From NCBI GenBank assembly GCA_037576215.1, contig JBANDB010000002.1, positions 1,116,001-1,180,000 on the forward strand: 64,000 bases of DNA, read 5' to 3'. The translations under genes were made by a program, and so were the position numbers. Below the pieces are notes generated by a model. That model was not told the origin of the DNA and did not search any database. It was given only the letters and a program-made list of their open reading frames with translations. This DNA comes from Armillaria gallica (lineage: Eukaryota; Basidiomycota; Agaricomycetes; Agaricales; Physalacriaceae). Position 1 is the stretch's first letter. Each line of letters begins with the position of its first letter. Shown here piece by piece: positions 1 through 12,599 of the stretch.

Positions 1-2
1 CT

Positions 3-464
3 GGGTGTCTCGAGTATCTTAACGACTACGGTATCACTTGTTTGGAGGAAATCGGTCCTATTGGGGATGAAATCTTTGGGGCTCGATATGTCAGGGACAG
101 TCTGTGCTACCACCAGAAATTTCGGGACGGGACAGATGATGCATTTCTGCGGCTTGCCATTCATTCGTGGTCCTTAAATCTTCGGGTAGGCGGGATTGGT
201 GACCCGTCCCAGGTATACGTTGATATTTTCATTGGAGTCTTTCGATCAGAGGGAATTACAATCTGCAAAGCATTAGCCTGTTGTCGCCATTACTGGGACA
301 GTCATCCTGCTTGGTGCGTTCAGTTCGCTATCAATTTAAAATCTAATATTCTCCGTAGGTCGTATGAGGAATTTATGGAGTACATGATGGACATTGTTAA
401 ACAAGATCGCAGGCGGTATCAACTACTATTGGATTTGAGCAATGTTGTTAGTCATGCGAACTAG
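3..464 (+). CDS. Hypothetical protein, 5'-truncated by the window edge
   Basis: The frame is open from base 3 to a stop at 462-464, giving at least 153 residues; the first internal Met is at base 42. Because no stop precedes that Met, the gene probably begins outside the window. The protein is mixed alpha/beta with a hydrophobic stretch (VDIFIGVFRSEGITICKALA) and a charged C-terminal helix ending DIVKQDRRRYQLLLDLSN. I recognise no family. It runs tail-to-tail into the minus-strand gene at 448-1395, overlapping by about 17 bases. Absence of internal stops over about 460 bases makes it a plausible terminal exon, but function is unknown. Confidence 0.4.
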   Translation, partial: GCLEYLNDYGITCLEEIGPIGDEIFGARYVRDSLCYHQKFRDGTDDAFLRLAIHSWSLNLRVGGIGDPSQVYVDIFIGVFRSEGITICKALACCRHYWDSHPAWCVQFAINLKSNILRRSYEEFMEYMMDIVKQDRRRYQLLLDLSNVVSHAN

Positions 465-1395
465 AGTCCATTTTCTCCCCATCTCGAATTTTCATTCGGC
501 TGAACTTTCGGCCAGTTTCGTTGATCATCTCTCCATCATGAACACTTCGCTTCTTTGGTGCCATACTGGCTTGCAGTCGAAGGTTACTTTTCGCCACGAT
601 GGCCATCTTGGATAAAAAGTCAGCTTGGAAGTCTATGGGCAGGAAGCAACTAACCTCGGTTAAGTTTCCATCTAGCAAGGTCACTGACCGCAAGGTTGAG
701 ACCACCTTTTTTTTTCCATCCTTAATGGGCACGGCGATGAACATCATATGAACCTCAACGATGTCGCCAACTTGAATTTTGTTGGATGATATATCCACAA
801 ACCTGTTACAATCTATGGTTAGCAACTGGCGAATTCTACCAACAACAAATATCATGACTCACTCTCTTTCTCCAGATTCGGATGTCTTTTGCTCGTAATA
901 GAAGATCTCGTTATTGTCGGTGTATACATATCTGTCCCCGGCCGCTTTGGACAAGTATCTGTGGGGATCGATTGATTGGGGGATCAGGAGTTCCTGGAAA
1001 TCTTGGGCTTGATCACATTTCGTAAGATAGTGGGTGGACAAAGTTAGTGACTGGAAACCTTGATGAGTCCCCATGCACTTGATGTCAGCCATGTTCTTTT
1101 CATCAATGTCACAGGAGAATAGAGCGTATAGCTTAGAAACAGCCTCAATTGATCATCCGAACATGGGTGAACTGTAACCAGTTATAGATAAACCTTGTCG
1201 GAGATACATAGCTCGTTTGGGACTGGGGAAGCGACGTTAGCTATGTCCACTATATGTAGTCATAAACTTACTTTACTCTAGCCCTCAAGGGCAGAAGGTC
1301 GAGCCCACAAACAGCCCCATGTACAACCAGAACTGTTTCTGATACCGTCTCGCTCTGACCATTTCCATTGAACACTAGTTGCCACTCTGGTGGGT
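448..1395 (-). pseudogene. Agaricomycete repeated hypothetical protein, interrupted by one TGA
   Basis: Read on the minus strand, an upstream exon-like stretch (about 1395-1268, containing NPPEWQLVFNGNG) ends at a GTAAGT donor. The main open stretch runs from 1092 to 448 in one frame and is broken only by TGA at 859-861 (ERE-stop-VMIFVV), where CGA would give Arg. Features such as KCDQAQDFQELLIPQS, DRYVYTDNNEIFYYE and VGDIVEVHMMFIAVP resemble a lineage-expanded hypothetical family of mushroom genomes that I recall without a name. Positions 1093-1267 could hold another small exon. The basic C-terminus (MAPKKRSVHDGEMINETGRK) may be disordered. Function is unknown. Confidence 0.5.
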
Positions 1396-3119
1396 TCAGG
1401 CATTGAATGAAGTCAAAGTTCTTCTGCCATTCTTTACTCTAGAAATTTGTGGTCAGAAATGTCTTCAAATAATTCTTTGTATGTACCAGGCTGATGTTAG
1501 AGAGATAGTATGCATCCGGGTGTTGATTCTGCCTTTCTTTGGCCAGCGATTCAACGAGTTCAGCTAAATGCATTGTTAGTGGCATATACTGGTGCCTATA
1601 AAGGCTCTCATGCTTACCATGTCCGAGATTGTGTAAGTACCTTATTAGGCAGTTTGCATAATAATCTGGCCCGATAGGATTATGTGATGAATATTATGCT
1701 TTGTTATCTTTTGAATATGTAATAAGGGATACGATAAACCCCCCCCCCCTGTTTTCCTGTGGTCGTTGATGCTATAACCTACTGTTTACCTATATGGCTT
1801 GGTTGTCGGGGCCGCAGGTATGTATTATTGAACTGAAATATTCATGTATTTGCCATAGATACTTTGGATGCATTGTCCTATGGTTGCAACAGCGGTGCAC
1901 AGCGGTGAGCCCACTGCATAGTATTGATCGCCCTCCCCGACCACACATCTATCTGAAAAGACCTCCAATGCAATGAATGAGCATCTTGTGACAAAAACAA
2001 CACCAATCTGCAAGATGAAATCAAAATCTGTCGCATCTCGGGGCGGAGAACCAGAGAAGTATGGTTGGCAGGAGGTTGATGACAATGATCAAATAATGAT
2101 GGTGGCAATGACAAGGGAGGCTTGTTTCGCAAGTATGGGATATGGAGTATGGGCAGATGGTCCTTGACTGTATAGGGTTCATAGAGGGTTTGCAAGATGT
2201 AGGAAGAAGAGTGACAGAGAGAACAGTATCAGTGCTGTCTTTAGAGACCTGGAGCCCTTTGCTATCCCCTCCCATTACAAACACTTTTTGATAGCTACTC
2301 ATTCTTCAATATTAATTGCATTTTTCACATCTTTTTCAAAGAGAGAAACCACTTGGTGTCAGATTGATTTTGTCATAGCCGCCACCTGCATGACAAACTA
2401 ACCCAAGGTGCATAGTTAGTTATGTACTATATAGTGTAATGGTTAGCATGTGTTTGTTGTATTCTTATTTGTAATGAAATTGTATCTATTAATCTGGTTT
2501 CGTGTTCAATCCCTGGTGGATGCAACTAATATAATTGAGAATTGACAGCCTAGAATTACGAGAGAGCATAAGTAATCGGTTGAAGCCGGGAACATTTTTC
2601 GGCTTTCCCGGGAAGGGGGCTAATTAGTAATTAGGTTTTGTCGGACCTTTATTAGGGATCAAATTATCTACCTTATCGTAATTAACTTTCGTCACGTAAG
2701 GCCTAATTAGTATCTCGGCCACATAATGGCATAATATGGCATAATACCAGCTAAAAAGGCCTAAAAATGGAAATACAAAATGTCGGACACAGCTTTTGCT
2801 TTATCGTAGAAGGTGTCCATATTTGACTGTCGCGATCCACTTGGGAGAATTCTTTAGCTTATAACCGAGTTCCCCTCAGTGGAGGCTTAATTTGATCGTG
2901 TTGCTCACCTCGTCATTCGCTGTCATTTGTTCCAGGCCCTAAATATGAGAAAAATGACGTGACTATGGTGAAATCTGCTGTAAATGCATGCACAGGGCAA
3001 GACCAGCTCATTATGATTTATGATGGGGTTTCCAACATTTCGCGATGTCTTGTGTCGCACGTGATATGTGCCTTAATCAGCGATTACAACATGTGATCTC
3101 ATCTTTTGCTACTGTACAA
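1396..3119. other. Non-genic stretch
   Basis: I find no supportable gene here. It contains a run of ten C at about 1740-1750, several short shadow ORFs on both strands, and one degenerate Pol III-like box A/box B pair (listed separately). The sequence from about 2550 to 3119 is AT-rich and featureless up to the left end of element E1. Confidence 0.4.
2425..2530 (+). other. Degenerate tRNA-like Pol III promoter, possible SINE head
   Basis: TAGTGTAATGG at 2432-2442 matches the box A consensus TRGYNNARNNG exactly. GTTCAATCC at about 2504-2512 is a box B with one change (GTTCGA to GTTCAA, a CpG to CpA transition). The spacing of about 60 bp is longer than in an intronless tRNA. The flanks do not form an acceptor stem, so this is not a functional tRNA as seen. 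Confidence 0.2.
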
Positions 3120-4888
3120 TGATGAGCCTCCAGGCTCTGTATGCTCAGAATTCATGGATTTAGCCATCCATCACCCAATAACTTCAAAACGACGCCATTA
3201 TAACCCTCACACACTCCATAACACTGCCAACTCTCGATAATACCACGGATTTTTGCAGTATAAGCCACAAACATTCAGATCCAGTCCTAAAACCATGACA
3301 TCCACTCCTCACGCACTCTGTTATCCTTCCCAGCTCGCCTCGCATCACAATTACCGTATCTCATCACGGCAAGGCACCTTTGATCGACAATCATCCTAAA
3401 ACGGGGTTGCTATATCACTCAGAAGCACTAGTTGATGTGCCCATCAATCATTTAATGAAATGACATGATTGATGCGAGTACCCTCCCAGCTACGATAATT
3501 ACAGCTACAGCAACTACAGACCACATTTACTGAGGCTGTTACAGTGCCAAGACTTCGAATTATCGTTGCCCCACGCATACACCTCAGCACGGCAACTGCA
3601 GCTCAATAATCCGCAGCTACACAGCACCTTATGATCCGCTCATCGCTCAATAAAACCACACGGTTCGCATCCATACACGGCAACGTCAAGGACTTGCTGT
3701 TACTTTAGAACCACAGATACCATATGATTACTACGGCTATTACAAAAGCCAAGGACTTACAGCCTTACTAAGGCTCCGAAGAATATTCTATTTATAAAAT
3801 CGTACTTGTAGTATAAAAACTAGGTAGATACCGCATTTTTAGAGGGAGTTCTTACCCAGTTTACGAGGCTACGGCGTTACCAGTCAGCTATGGTCACTCC
3901 AAGTTATTCCCCACCGCTTGCTTTACTCTTTAAATGTTGTTGGTTGCACCGATACACGAAATCTTGCATCAATAACTTGCTTTTGTCTTTTAATGCCACA
4001 ACATCACTTTGCTTTCACCACATAGGATTATTTCATCGCTTTCACCTTCTACATCACCATTGTTTTCATCACCCAGTTCAGTATTGCCTCTGTGTAGGCC
4101 CAGTTCAGCTCCATAGGATCACCCTCATCTTTATCATTGTTCGGAGTTGCTGTGCATCTATTGCCGCAGCACCCCACTCAGCACCTCAGTTGCTACGATT
4201 TCTACCAGTTTCTTGCAGTCTCCGTACGTTTATTGCTATTGTTTCGACTCACAATATTAGGTACACCCCAAGCCACGTTTACTAGGCCATTTCGACGTCT
4301 TCTAGTCAATTGCCACGATTTCTAGCCCTCCCCCACAATTACTAGAGCATCGCAACGTTTTCCAGTCCATCCCCACGATTTCTAGCTCATTGCTACGATT
4401 TCTAGTGCATTGCTACGATTTCTAGTGCATTGCTATGATTTCCAGTCCTTCCACATGATTACTCGTCCTCCCCCACGATTACTAGAACATCGCAACGTTT
4501 TCTAGTCCCTCCCCACGTTTTCTCGACCGTTGCTACGATTTCTAGAGCATCCCTACGATTTCTAGACCCATTTTTGTGGTCTCTAGACCATTTTCGCAGT
4601 TTCTATTGCGGTTTCTTGGTATTCAAGTCATACCAGATTCCGTCCCATCTCGTTTATTGAGATCCTTCCTGGCTTACAGCCAAAGTCTATTAGTACTCCT
4701 TGACCAAGAGTACTACTTCGCTGACTTAAAGTCGCAGTGTATCTTGCGTTATTGAGGAATTGACCGCACGGAGGTGCACCGAACCACTCACAAACACATT
4801 GCCTTGATTGCTGTGTTGCTACGTTAATTGCCTAAGCTCTCACCGAGTTTTGGGTGTTGCCGTTGCCATGGAAGTCTAAGGCTCTTCA
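3120..4888 (+). mobile_element. E1: solitary TG...CA element, family A
   Basis: The element starts TGATGAGCCT (3120) and ends AGGCTCTTCA (4879-4888), a 10-bp inverted repeat with one mismatch. It is flanked by ACAA (3116-3119) and ACGA (4889-4892), a 4-bp duplication with one CpG to CpA change. It is about 85-95% similar by eye to E2 and E3 over its whole length. No transposase or polymerase is encoded. A TATA-like core (TATTTATAAAAT, then GTAGTATAAAAAC) lies near 3789-3822, about 680 bp from the left end, as in an LTR U3 promoter. A 20-bp tandem array follows. The favoured reading is a solo LTR; a non-autonomous inverted-repeat transposon is the alternative. Confidence 0.8.
4268..4575 (+). 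repeat. Imperfect 20-bp tandem array inside E1
   Basis: About 14-15 units related to CATTGCTACGATTTCTAGTG repeat head to tail. The same array is shorter in E2 (about 31560-31825) and shortest in E3 (about 46830-47015). This largely explains the length differences of the three copies (1769, 1729 and 1667 bp). Confidence 0.75.
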
Positions 4889-5214
4889 ACGACGGAAGTT
4901 TTGACGGCAGCAATGTTTTCAGTCTCTGTACCCGTTTAACACTGGGCCTATTGGTCAAGGTCGAACTCTTATGCCTTCAGACAAGAAATATATGATCAGT
5001 TTGCCTCAATTATGTTCCGTTAATATATCACTACGCTAACGGTTGCCAATTTCACCTAGATCCCACCATTATTAAGTGCGGATGTGGCACAGTCTGAAAC
5101 TGGCACGAAAACGGTTCTCCACCCCCGTTTTTTCCCTATTTCTCCTGGCCATCGACTTTAAGGATTTATATCCATGAGGGATCAGTACTTGATTGTCTTT
5201 GTTCCTTTTTCCCC

Positions 5215-8200
5215 ATGTCTAAATGGTCTGTTATTAACCACCCCATAAGACGATGTGCTCATGCCGGTTCTAGGTACAAGTCCGCTGCTGTCGTCGATTC
5301 CGACTCTGATCTTCTGCCTGTGGAGGAACTCATGACTCCCAGTCGAGGTCGGAAGAGGTGCTGTCCTTCATTAACCTGTGATATCTATGCTGATGTAAAA
5401 TTCAGAGCCCCAAGACATTTGGAAAGTCCATCGAATGCTTCTCCTTCGTCGAAACCAGTCATGAAAAAAACTCATGTCCAGGATGATGTATCACCTGTCA
5501 AGGCTACAGCCCGTAATTTGACCAAATCCCCTGTCAAAGGGGCGACCAGAGGTGGCACCGCTGCAGAAGATATTGTCGAGGGCAAGCGCGTGTAAGTAAT
5601 TTCGGGCTTCTGTGTTTGGATTATTTGTTGACTTTGACAGTCGCACCGCATCTAGACATGCTATCGAAGCTGCAAAAGCTAACAACCTCTCTTCAGATGA
5701 AGATGAGGATGATCAGTCCGATGCCAAGGGTCACAGGTGGTGTATTCTCCTCTCACATCCAATAATTCCATTGAAATCGTCTTAGGAACGATGATGAGCC
5801 TTCAGGCTCTGTGTGCTCTGAAATCACAGACACCACTTACAATTTATCACCTATCTCCCTTACGCGGCCTTTCACTAAACCAAATGTTGCAAGTCCAGCA
5901 CAGGTCAAATCATATTAAATCTCCCACTCCACGCGAACTTTCACTCCAATATCTATGAGTCATTGTGCCTCCAGGCACATTGATTGCCAATCCTTCCGCA
6001 GTAAATTAGATGTGTGTCATTATTCTAGGCCTTTGCACGTGGACAGAGCCATACGGTCACACGGTTTAACTACGCGAAGGCTATGCATAGCTACGGATTC
6101 TCAAGAGGCCATATGGATACTCCTTTACAGCTTAGAAATATAGTAGAGATTAGTGAGCCATTAACTGCGGCTGAGTAAGTAGTAAGTAAATTAGTAAACC
6201 TTCTGTAGCTTTATTAGGCTACGTGAACTTTTAATAAGCATGCACAGTAGAGTAGCACACGGTATAGTGAACTACGATTACAAATAGTTCACTATGCTCA
6301 CAAATCATGTACTGCGGTTATCAAGCCAAGGTAAATGTTCGCTTACTTAGCAAGTACAACTCTGTAGTATAAAAACCGATGGACTGTAGATAGAGAAGGA
6401 CAGTTCTCCATAGAGGATACACACACCACACATACCACCCAATACACGCGAATTAAAGTTAATATCTCTATGTTCTTAAGAGATATAACACTTTGCGAAG
6501 TTTCTCCAAACTCGCTAGCTACCAAGTGTTAAATAACTTGATTCACGTCCTCTCGTCCAAAACACAAGCAAGGGTATTATATAAAGACTACCTTGTTTGT
6601 CATCCTTCTGTCATAAATTCGCATACCTGAAGACTTCAAAGGGTAATCCGTAGCTAGGGTTCCGAACTTTAGTCTCTAACACCAACAGCATACTGTTCCT
6701 ATAAGTTAGGAACGATACTAATTCGAGTTTCTCTAGATAAGCCAGCTCCATCTCTGCATTTCTCTAAAGAAAGCACGCGAGCATAGGAAAATATCTTCTA
6801 CCGGAACCGTAGCCAGGATTCCGACACCAAATAGTTCACGCCGCATCTAGGTCGCCCCCGCTCAGCATACACCCACGTTTACGCATCCCTTTCCTTCCAA
6901 GAAAGTTCGCGTACATACCTTGAGCCTCTGAACAGCCTTCAGAGAATCATAACAAAGCATAGCAAAACGTCGCTACACCACCAGGAAGCTATAGTCATCA
7001 CACGGAGGTGCAAGACTAGACTCGCTAGAACCTGCCTTCAGATTCTGTGTTTGACTACACTTGCCATTACAGGTCTTGTGTTTTCTGCCTGCAGGAGTCT
7101 ATAGGTTCATCAACGAATCCGGTAAACCAACAGTGTGTGTTGAGTATGAGTAAGCCTTCTTCTTATGTGTATCCGCTGGTGCTTATATTATCAGCAGTCC
7201 AGATGCCACTTTCAAGATTGGAAAAGGAAAGACTATTAAAAAACCTTCGGCAGTTGCTGCCAGCCCATCTGAGTAAGTTCTTCGTCACTGTGAATTCAGT
7301 TCCTTTACTTTAATAACTTTTTTTCCTGCTCCCCCACTCCAGTTCAGATTGCGAATGGGCAGGGACACCTCCCAGCGAGGGTGTCAATGAATCCGACATT
7401 GAGAAGACTCCGAGAGCGTTTAAAGCTCATGCTCGAGCCAAACAGTTTGATATTTTTCATGTCACTTCACAGATGGTCCACTCATATTGCGGTGTGTTTC
7501 AGGGACGTATCCAGAGATGAAGAAAGCGAAACAGTATCGTAAGTCATCTATTGTTGTTGAAACTCTCTATTTATCATCGTGCTCAGATCTGATGGGGGTG
7601 GTCATGGCTCCAAGAACTGGGCATCGAGGTGTGTCTAAATCTGTACATTGTTGAAGTTTCAACTGACGTTCATACCAGATCCAAGTATGATATTGAAGAT
7701 GAGTCAGTACCTTCCAGCGATAATAGTCCCTACTCATCGGCGCTATTCACAGGACTGCTATTCAGACACCTAAGTCCCGTCATGGGGGGGGGAAGTTGAC
7801 CCATCGCTCATCTCCTGTAAAGAAGGAACCCCCTCATGAGGCTAAAATACAGTATGTCATTGCTCATTGTGCTAATTTATTCATTTGTGACTCTTTGTCA
7901 GATATAGCGACGATGACATGCTTACAGCCAAGGGTACCACACGATCATCTACTCAGGTCAAAAGCAAATTGTCTGCTGGGTCAGTCCTTTATGTTCTCAT
8001 CGTGCAAATATACTGTGAGGCTGACGTTTACAATAGTTCATCTCCAGCAAAGCGAGGGTTCGTGACTAGTATCCAGTTGGAGATCTGTTGCTTATTTTAT
8101 CTCACAAAGAGGTCAACAAGAAGTCATTGTAATTAGTACAGATGACGACGGTGACAAAGAAGAAGAAGTAACCAAGAGGTGCGTTGCCTTGACCCACTAC

Positions 8201-9884
8201 TTTCAATCTTTAATCTTTTGTTCAGTGTGACCAAGGACCGTGGTAGAGCTGCTCGCTCACCCTTCATCGACAGCGATACGTACTACAAGTGAGTTACCTT
8301 ATCATCTGAATAGGTCTATTCAGTGACTCGAATACTTTAGGCCAGTCAGACGTCATGGGAGGAGTGCAGATACTGATGACACATCCATACCAGATATCAA
8401 AGCATCCAAATCTGGCAGAGAGAAAAGTCCGAAAAAGAGGTGAGTCATTGAAAACCAGGATGATTCCGGCCATTAAATACTGCCAGGTCTGGCAGACGTG
8501 GACAGCGTGAAGACGTGGATAGCAGCAAACGTGGAGAAGAATCTGAACCAGAGTGAGAATGATACCTCGCTAATTACATGGTGCACCTGATCTGATTTCG
8601 GATTTCTCTCTGCACTGCTGTAGTGTGACCTCTAAGAAGTCAAAGAAAAAGTGGGTTTGTTGCTGTTTTATTTCATGCACATATCTCAGTGTGATTCATA
8701 GGGGGAAAGAGATCAGTTTCGGTGTACCAGAATTGGTCGAAGGTGATATTCCCTTGTTTGGCAGCGAGTTCAGCGATCCTCCCGACCCCATAATGGCTGA
8801 GCAGCATTCTGCTTTCCCCTGGGCACGGTTCGTTTCCTCTTACCCTTTTATTTCCAAGAATAAGCTTACGCTTACTTAGTGACATCGCACCTGTACCTTT
8901 CACTGCTGTCACGAAATATAGACATACCCCGTGCAGTGTATTAAATGTTCTCGAGAACACTTCGGAATGTGTTGGGAAGTACGATTGCTGTTTATCCCCG
9001 TCGCAATATGTTTATGGTCTATTGTCAGGATGTATGTTGATGCATTGAACTTTACTCACACTGAAAAGATTGTCAATCCTTCTTGTTGCAATCCCCGTGA
9101 TTTTGCATTGTCTACCAATCTTCCTACTGGACCGGCAACAGGGCCCGGTTCAGATCGCCATGTTATATCGCAGTTGACTGGGGAACCCATTGTCTTCATA
9201 TTTACAGGGTTTCTCTCCGAAATCAGTCGGCTGGTCGACCCTCTGCACAAGAATGCGAACACCCAGTACAATGTTTCGGTTGTTTGCCAAATCTCTTTCG
9301 AAGTTCCCCAAGCTGAGTTTCAACTCTTTATGTCATTCACCTCGTACCTTCTGAACCATCACCAGCATCCAGATAATACTCGCAGCCTTACCTTGCAGTT
9401 GCTGCCTCCAAGTGAGAATTGCTCCTGGTCATCAATCATGTTCGCTGCTCCCCATAAAGGGGCGGCACGCGGTGGAGGTGGACAGATGAATTCCTTCCAA
9501 CGCCGTGCTCTGGCTCAATCTCCGCAAAAGGGCAAGGCGAAAGCAAAGGATTGGATAGTTCCAATGGAGATATGCTCGTTTGAAGATGGGAGTGAGTCCG
9601 CCCATTTATGAATATCTTACTGAGTACTCATGTTCCTCTTAGTCCCAATATACGATACATGCAAGGATGAAGACTTCACGTTTGATTCCGTACACCTGGA
9701 TAACATTCTGAACCGATATCCTTTGTACAAGGAGGGAAATACTGATCTTCCACCTGGATCGTTCACATTGGTATTGTATCAATATGGGCTATTTGTAAGA
9801 GGTGGAGAATCGTTGTCCCCAGAGACATCTCTGCGTGTCCAATTGCATCCCGTCATGGTTCTTGTCTACAAATGCTACTAGACT
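5215..9884 (+). pseudogene. Multi-intron agaricomycete hypothetical gene, interrupted by element E6
   Basis: Exon 1 starts at ATG 5215 and ends at the GTAAGT donor near 5594. Exon 2 (5641 to about 5740) encodes an acidic run (SSDEDEDDQSDAKGHR). A 43-nt exon 3 (GNESGKPTVCVEYE region) carries element E6 (5792-7112); removing E6 and one ACGA copy restores frame and splice sites. More small exons with charged, disordered sequence follow (7150-8650). The folded C-terminal part is at about 8931-9611 and 9642-9881 (VNPSCCNPRDFALS, then VPIYDTCKDEDFTF and LPPGSFTLVLYQYG). This layout, a low-complexity N-terminus and a VPIYD...PLY.....P.GSF motif, matches a repeated hypothetical family of Agaricomycetes. 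A one-base frame problem near 9020 and E6 indicate a pseudogene. No function is known. Confidence 0.55.
5792..7112 (+). mobile_element. E6: solitary TG...CA element, family C, inside an exon
   Basis: The left end is TGATGAGCCT (5792) and the right end AGGTTCATCA (7103-7112). The flanking 4-bp duplication ACGA (5788-5791 and 7113-7116) is perfect. The 1321-bp body is related to E7 (opposite orientation) and shares only its ends and the GTAGTATAAAAACC core (about 6364-6377) with families A and B. No ORF above noise is present. Confidence 0.8.
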
Positions 9885-10518
9885 ACTTTCGCTGTAAGTT
9901 CTGTGGCCAGGCAGTAAAATGTTCGTCACATGCTCATTTCTAATTGTGCAGGATATCGAAAGGCTCTCAACAGCCACCGTATTCCGATCCGCTTCTTGAC
10001 TGTTCCGAGTGTGTTTCTCAACAAGCCTGCTGACGGTTCCATAACATTTTGTAGAGCTTCAACGTCTCTGATCCTTTTTTTCAATTCCTTGCTAAGTTTC
10101 AACAACTTAATTTGTAGGTGTAACCCTTGTTTGATTTCTAACTGCTCTTATTCAACTACGATATGAACCAACTTTTGTTACAAATTTTCGCTGGTTTCAA
10201 CACTGTACTCTTCTTTTATGTCTTTCAACATTAGCATACATCTGAATTTCAACACATTTTGTTATAAGAATTAGGCTGGCATGATTTGAGTTACTGCTTT
10301 CAGACCCAAACCAGGGCTAGAATCATGGTCCACGGGATGTTGCGGGTACAGCAAGGCCAGTTGCAGAACCCGTGGGGCTCACTCCTGCTTTACCCAACAT
10401 CCACCATCACGCCATCTGTCTGCGTATTCTCTCGTTCTTCTTCATCGAGTGTAACAAGATGTCTTTATTGTGAGTCACAAGATTTCTACGTAAACTATCC
10501 TAAGCACGGTACAGTCCC
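9885..10518. other. Non-genic stretch
   Basis: T-rich sequence between two gene remnants. I see no gene, RNA or repeat that I can support. Confidence 0.3.
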
Positions 10519-11637
10519 ATGGAGGAGCTACATGATTTGGTGTATGAATATCTATCGCCTCAAGACCTCGTACGATTATCGCAGGCCAGCACTCGCAGTT
10601 ACTCCTCCATGGTCATGTATATTATGTGGGCATTCAGTATATACCACTGCCTCTCATGCTGGTTTAATGACGTTGAGAGTTTTTGTGGCCTTCAGAGACA
10701 AACCGGTCTTCTCATATCGGGATCGGTTGCCCTGTCGCTGTTTGAGCGTGTTCAGTATCGTGGGACAGACTTGGATCTATTCGTTGCTGCAGATCATTGG
10801 AGATCAGTCATGGAGTACATGGTTAATGCTGGTTATCACATTGTCAAAATAGATCACGAAACAGTCCCATACACTGACGGGTTCGAACTGGTCGCCTTGC
10901 GAATGTGTGGTTTATACATGGATTGACGATATGAGTGGGATACTCGTGACGCCATGGTTTACACACTTCCCAGCGTGAAAGCTGTGATTGATTTCATGGA
11001 TGATAAGGACCGTGAAGTACAGGTAATTTTTGCGGTGTACAACCCGTTGGACATCATACTTGGGTTTCATTCCAGTAAGTTGATTGTCTTATCCGAATAT
11101 TGCGGTCCCTGATATGGCCTAGGTGTGGTCATGAATTTTATCAGTCATTCCGGCGCCGTCTCCTTGTTTCCATACTCGACTTTCATTCTAAGACGCTCCA
11201 TTGTCTTCGGATTCATGGGAAATCAGGACCAGCGAATGGATGTGTTTGAGAAATACGGTTCCTGAGGGTGGTTTTTTTACTCGAAGCCAGCTGGCATCCT
11301 TCAGTTTCCTGAACATTTACTGGGCTATAGGCGAGTAGGCGACAGTCGCAGTTGGTGCATTCCCTGGTCCTTCAGTGACTCCGATCAAGCTACAGACATG
11401 GTTTTTGGGAACACCTGGTCAATGAGGGATCGCACAAAGGGTTCTCCTTCACCTCGGTCATTCAGCCCAGTCCGCCTCCACTACAAGCTCATCTGTACCA
11501 GGTTTCCAGACTGTTCGTCCATGTATCTGACTGTGGCATCCCCTTGCGCCGTTTTGTTGAAGTTGCATCAACTGCAGCAACAGCATGTCATTCGGAATCA
11601 GTGGTATGGTGTGATTTCCATGTTTTTTCCCAGCTGA
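10519..11637 (+). pseudogene. F-box / nucleotidyltransferase-fold-like hypothetical protein, broken
   Basis: The N-terminus (MEELHDLVYEYLSPQDLVRL) resembles an F-box. It is followed by LLISGSVALSLFERV and RGTDLDLFVAADH, a GS...D-x-D pattern typical of nucleotidyltransferase-fold proteins (GS in the first loop, DLD as metal ligands). A GTAAGT...CCTAG intron (about 11071-11122) joins FHSS to VVMNFISHSGAVSLFPYSTF. The frame is broken by TGA at 10924-10926 and 11263-11265, both at positions where CGA (Arg) fits, the second in KYGS-stop-GWFF. The protein would end at about 11637. This arrangement is a repeated mushroom family; enzymatic activity is unproven. I infer a pseudogene disabled by two point changes. 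Confidence 0.6.
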
Positions 11638-12599
11638 TGTTTGTAGCAGGTCTTACAATCAATGGGTGGTTACATTGGGGGCTATTCGACCTAAGCCGCG
11701 AACGATCGCGTCTTTGTTACCTGGCGGAACATAGACGTACTTATGTCCACTTGCTTGGCATCGACGCAATAAACCTTGGTATAGATCAGAGGCAATACAG
11801 AAGTGATTAATTACTTGGAAATAAATCTAGCCGTCGCTGCAAAGCGATATCTGAACGGTTCAACCCGATGACTACCAGGAAATAATGGTCAGCCAGATAT
11901 GCCGAGTTCTTTGTATGTTCTTACAGGAACTTTTGTTGTATGGTGTCGCCGTCCATAACAAGAATGTCACCCTGCGTTCTCATTAGCATACTCTAGATAA
12001 CAACTGCTCAAAGACAAATATAGCTTAGTGTGACGGTGAGAAGGGTCGGGCAATTCTTGACATCTCCTTTGCAATGGAAATCCATCGTTGCATCAGATCC
12101 TAATGAAAGGCCAGCGATGAATCCTTGTACTCCTTGCTCGTCGTCACTGTGAAACTTTGTATATTCAGTACAAATTTGGAGCTCTGCTCGCTTTCAAACT
12201 TACAGCCATGGACTGGTTTGGAAGATATGCAACACTATCAAGCCTTTAGACCAAGTTCAGTTAGTGACACAAAGTTTCATACCTGAGCAGCTCATTAAAA
12301 TCTGGTACATTGAACAGTATCTGCTTGAGTGCCTGGAGTATGAACCTTTTAGCCATTTTCGGGCCTTGCGATTCATGATTCCACTCTGTAGTATTGGACC
12401 CCCCCCCCCCTACGTACTGTCAATTTACCGTTAGAAGGCCAAACATGGGAGCATATGACGAGACCTACTTCATAAGGTTCACCGGCTAACATCCATGTTA
12501 GTAGATCATGGACAAGTTAGGTCCGGAAGCTTACAGTTATGAGAAAAATAGTTCGTATACATGATACCCCTGCCTGTATTAGCATGTAAAGTACTGTCA

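Noticed and set aside
4268..4575. CRISPR-like array
   Set aside because: The 20-bp units are contiguous and degenerate with no unique spacers, and the organism is a eukaryote.
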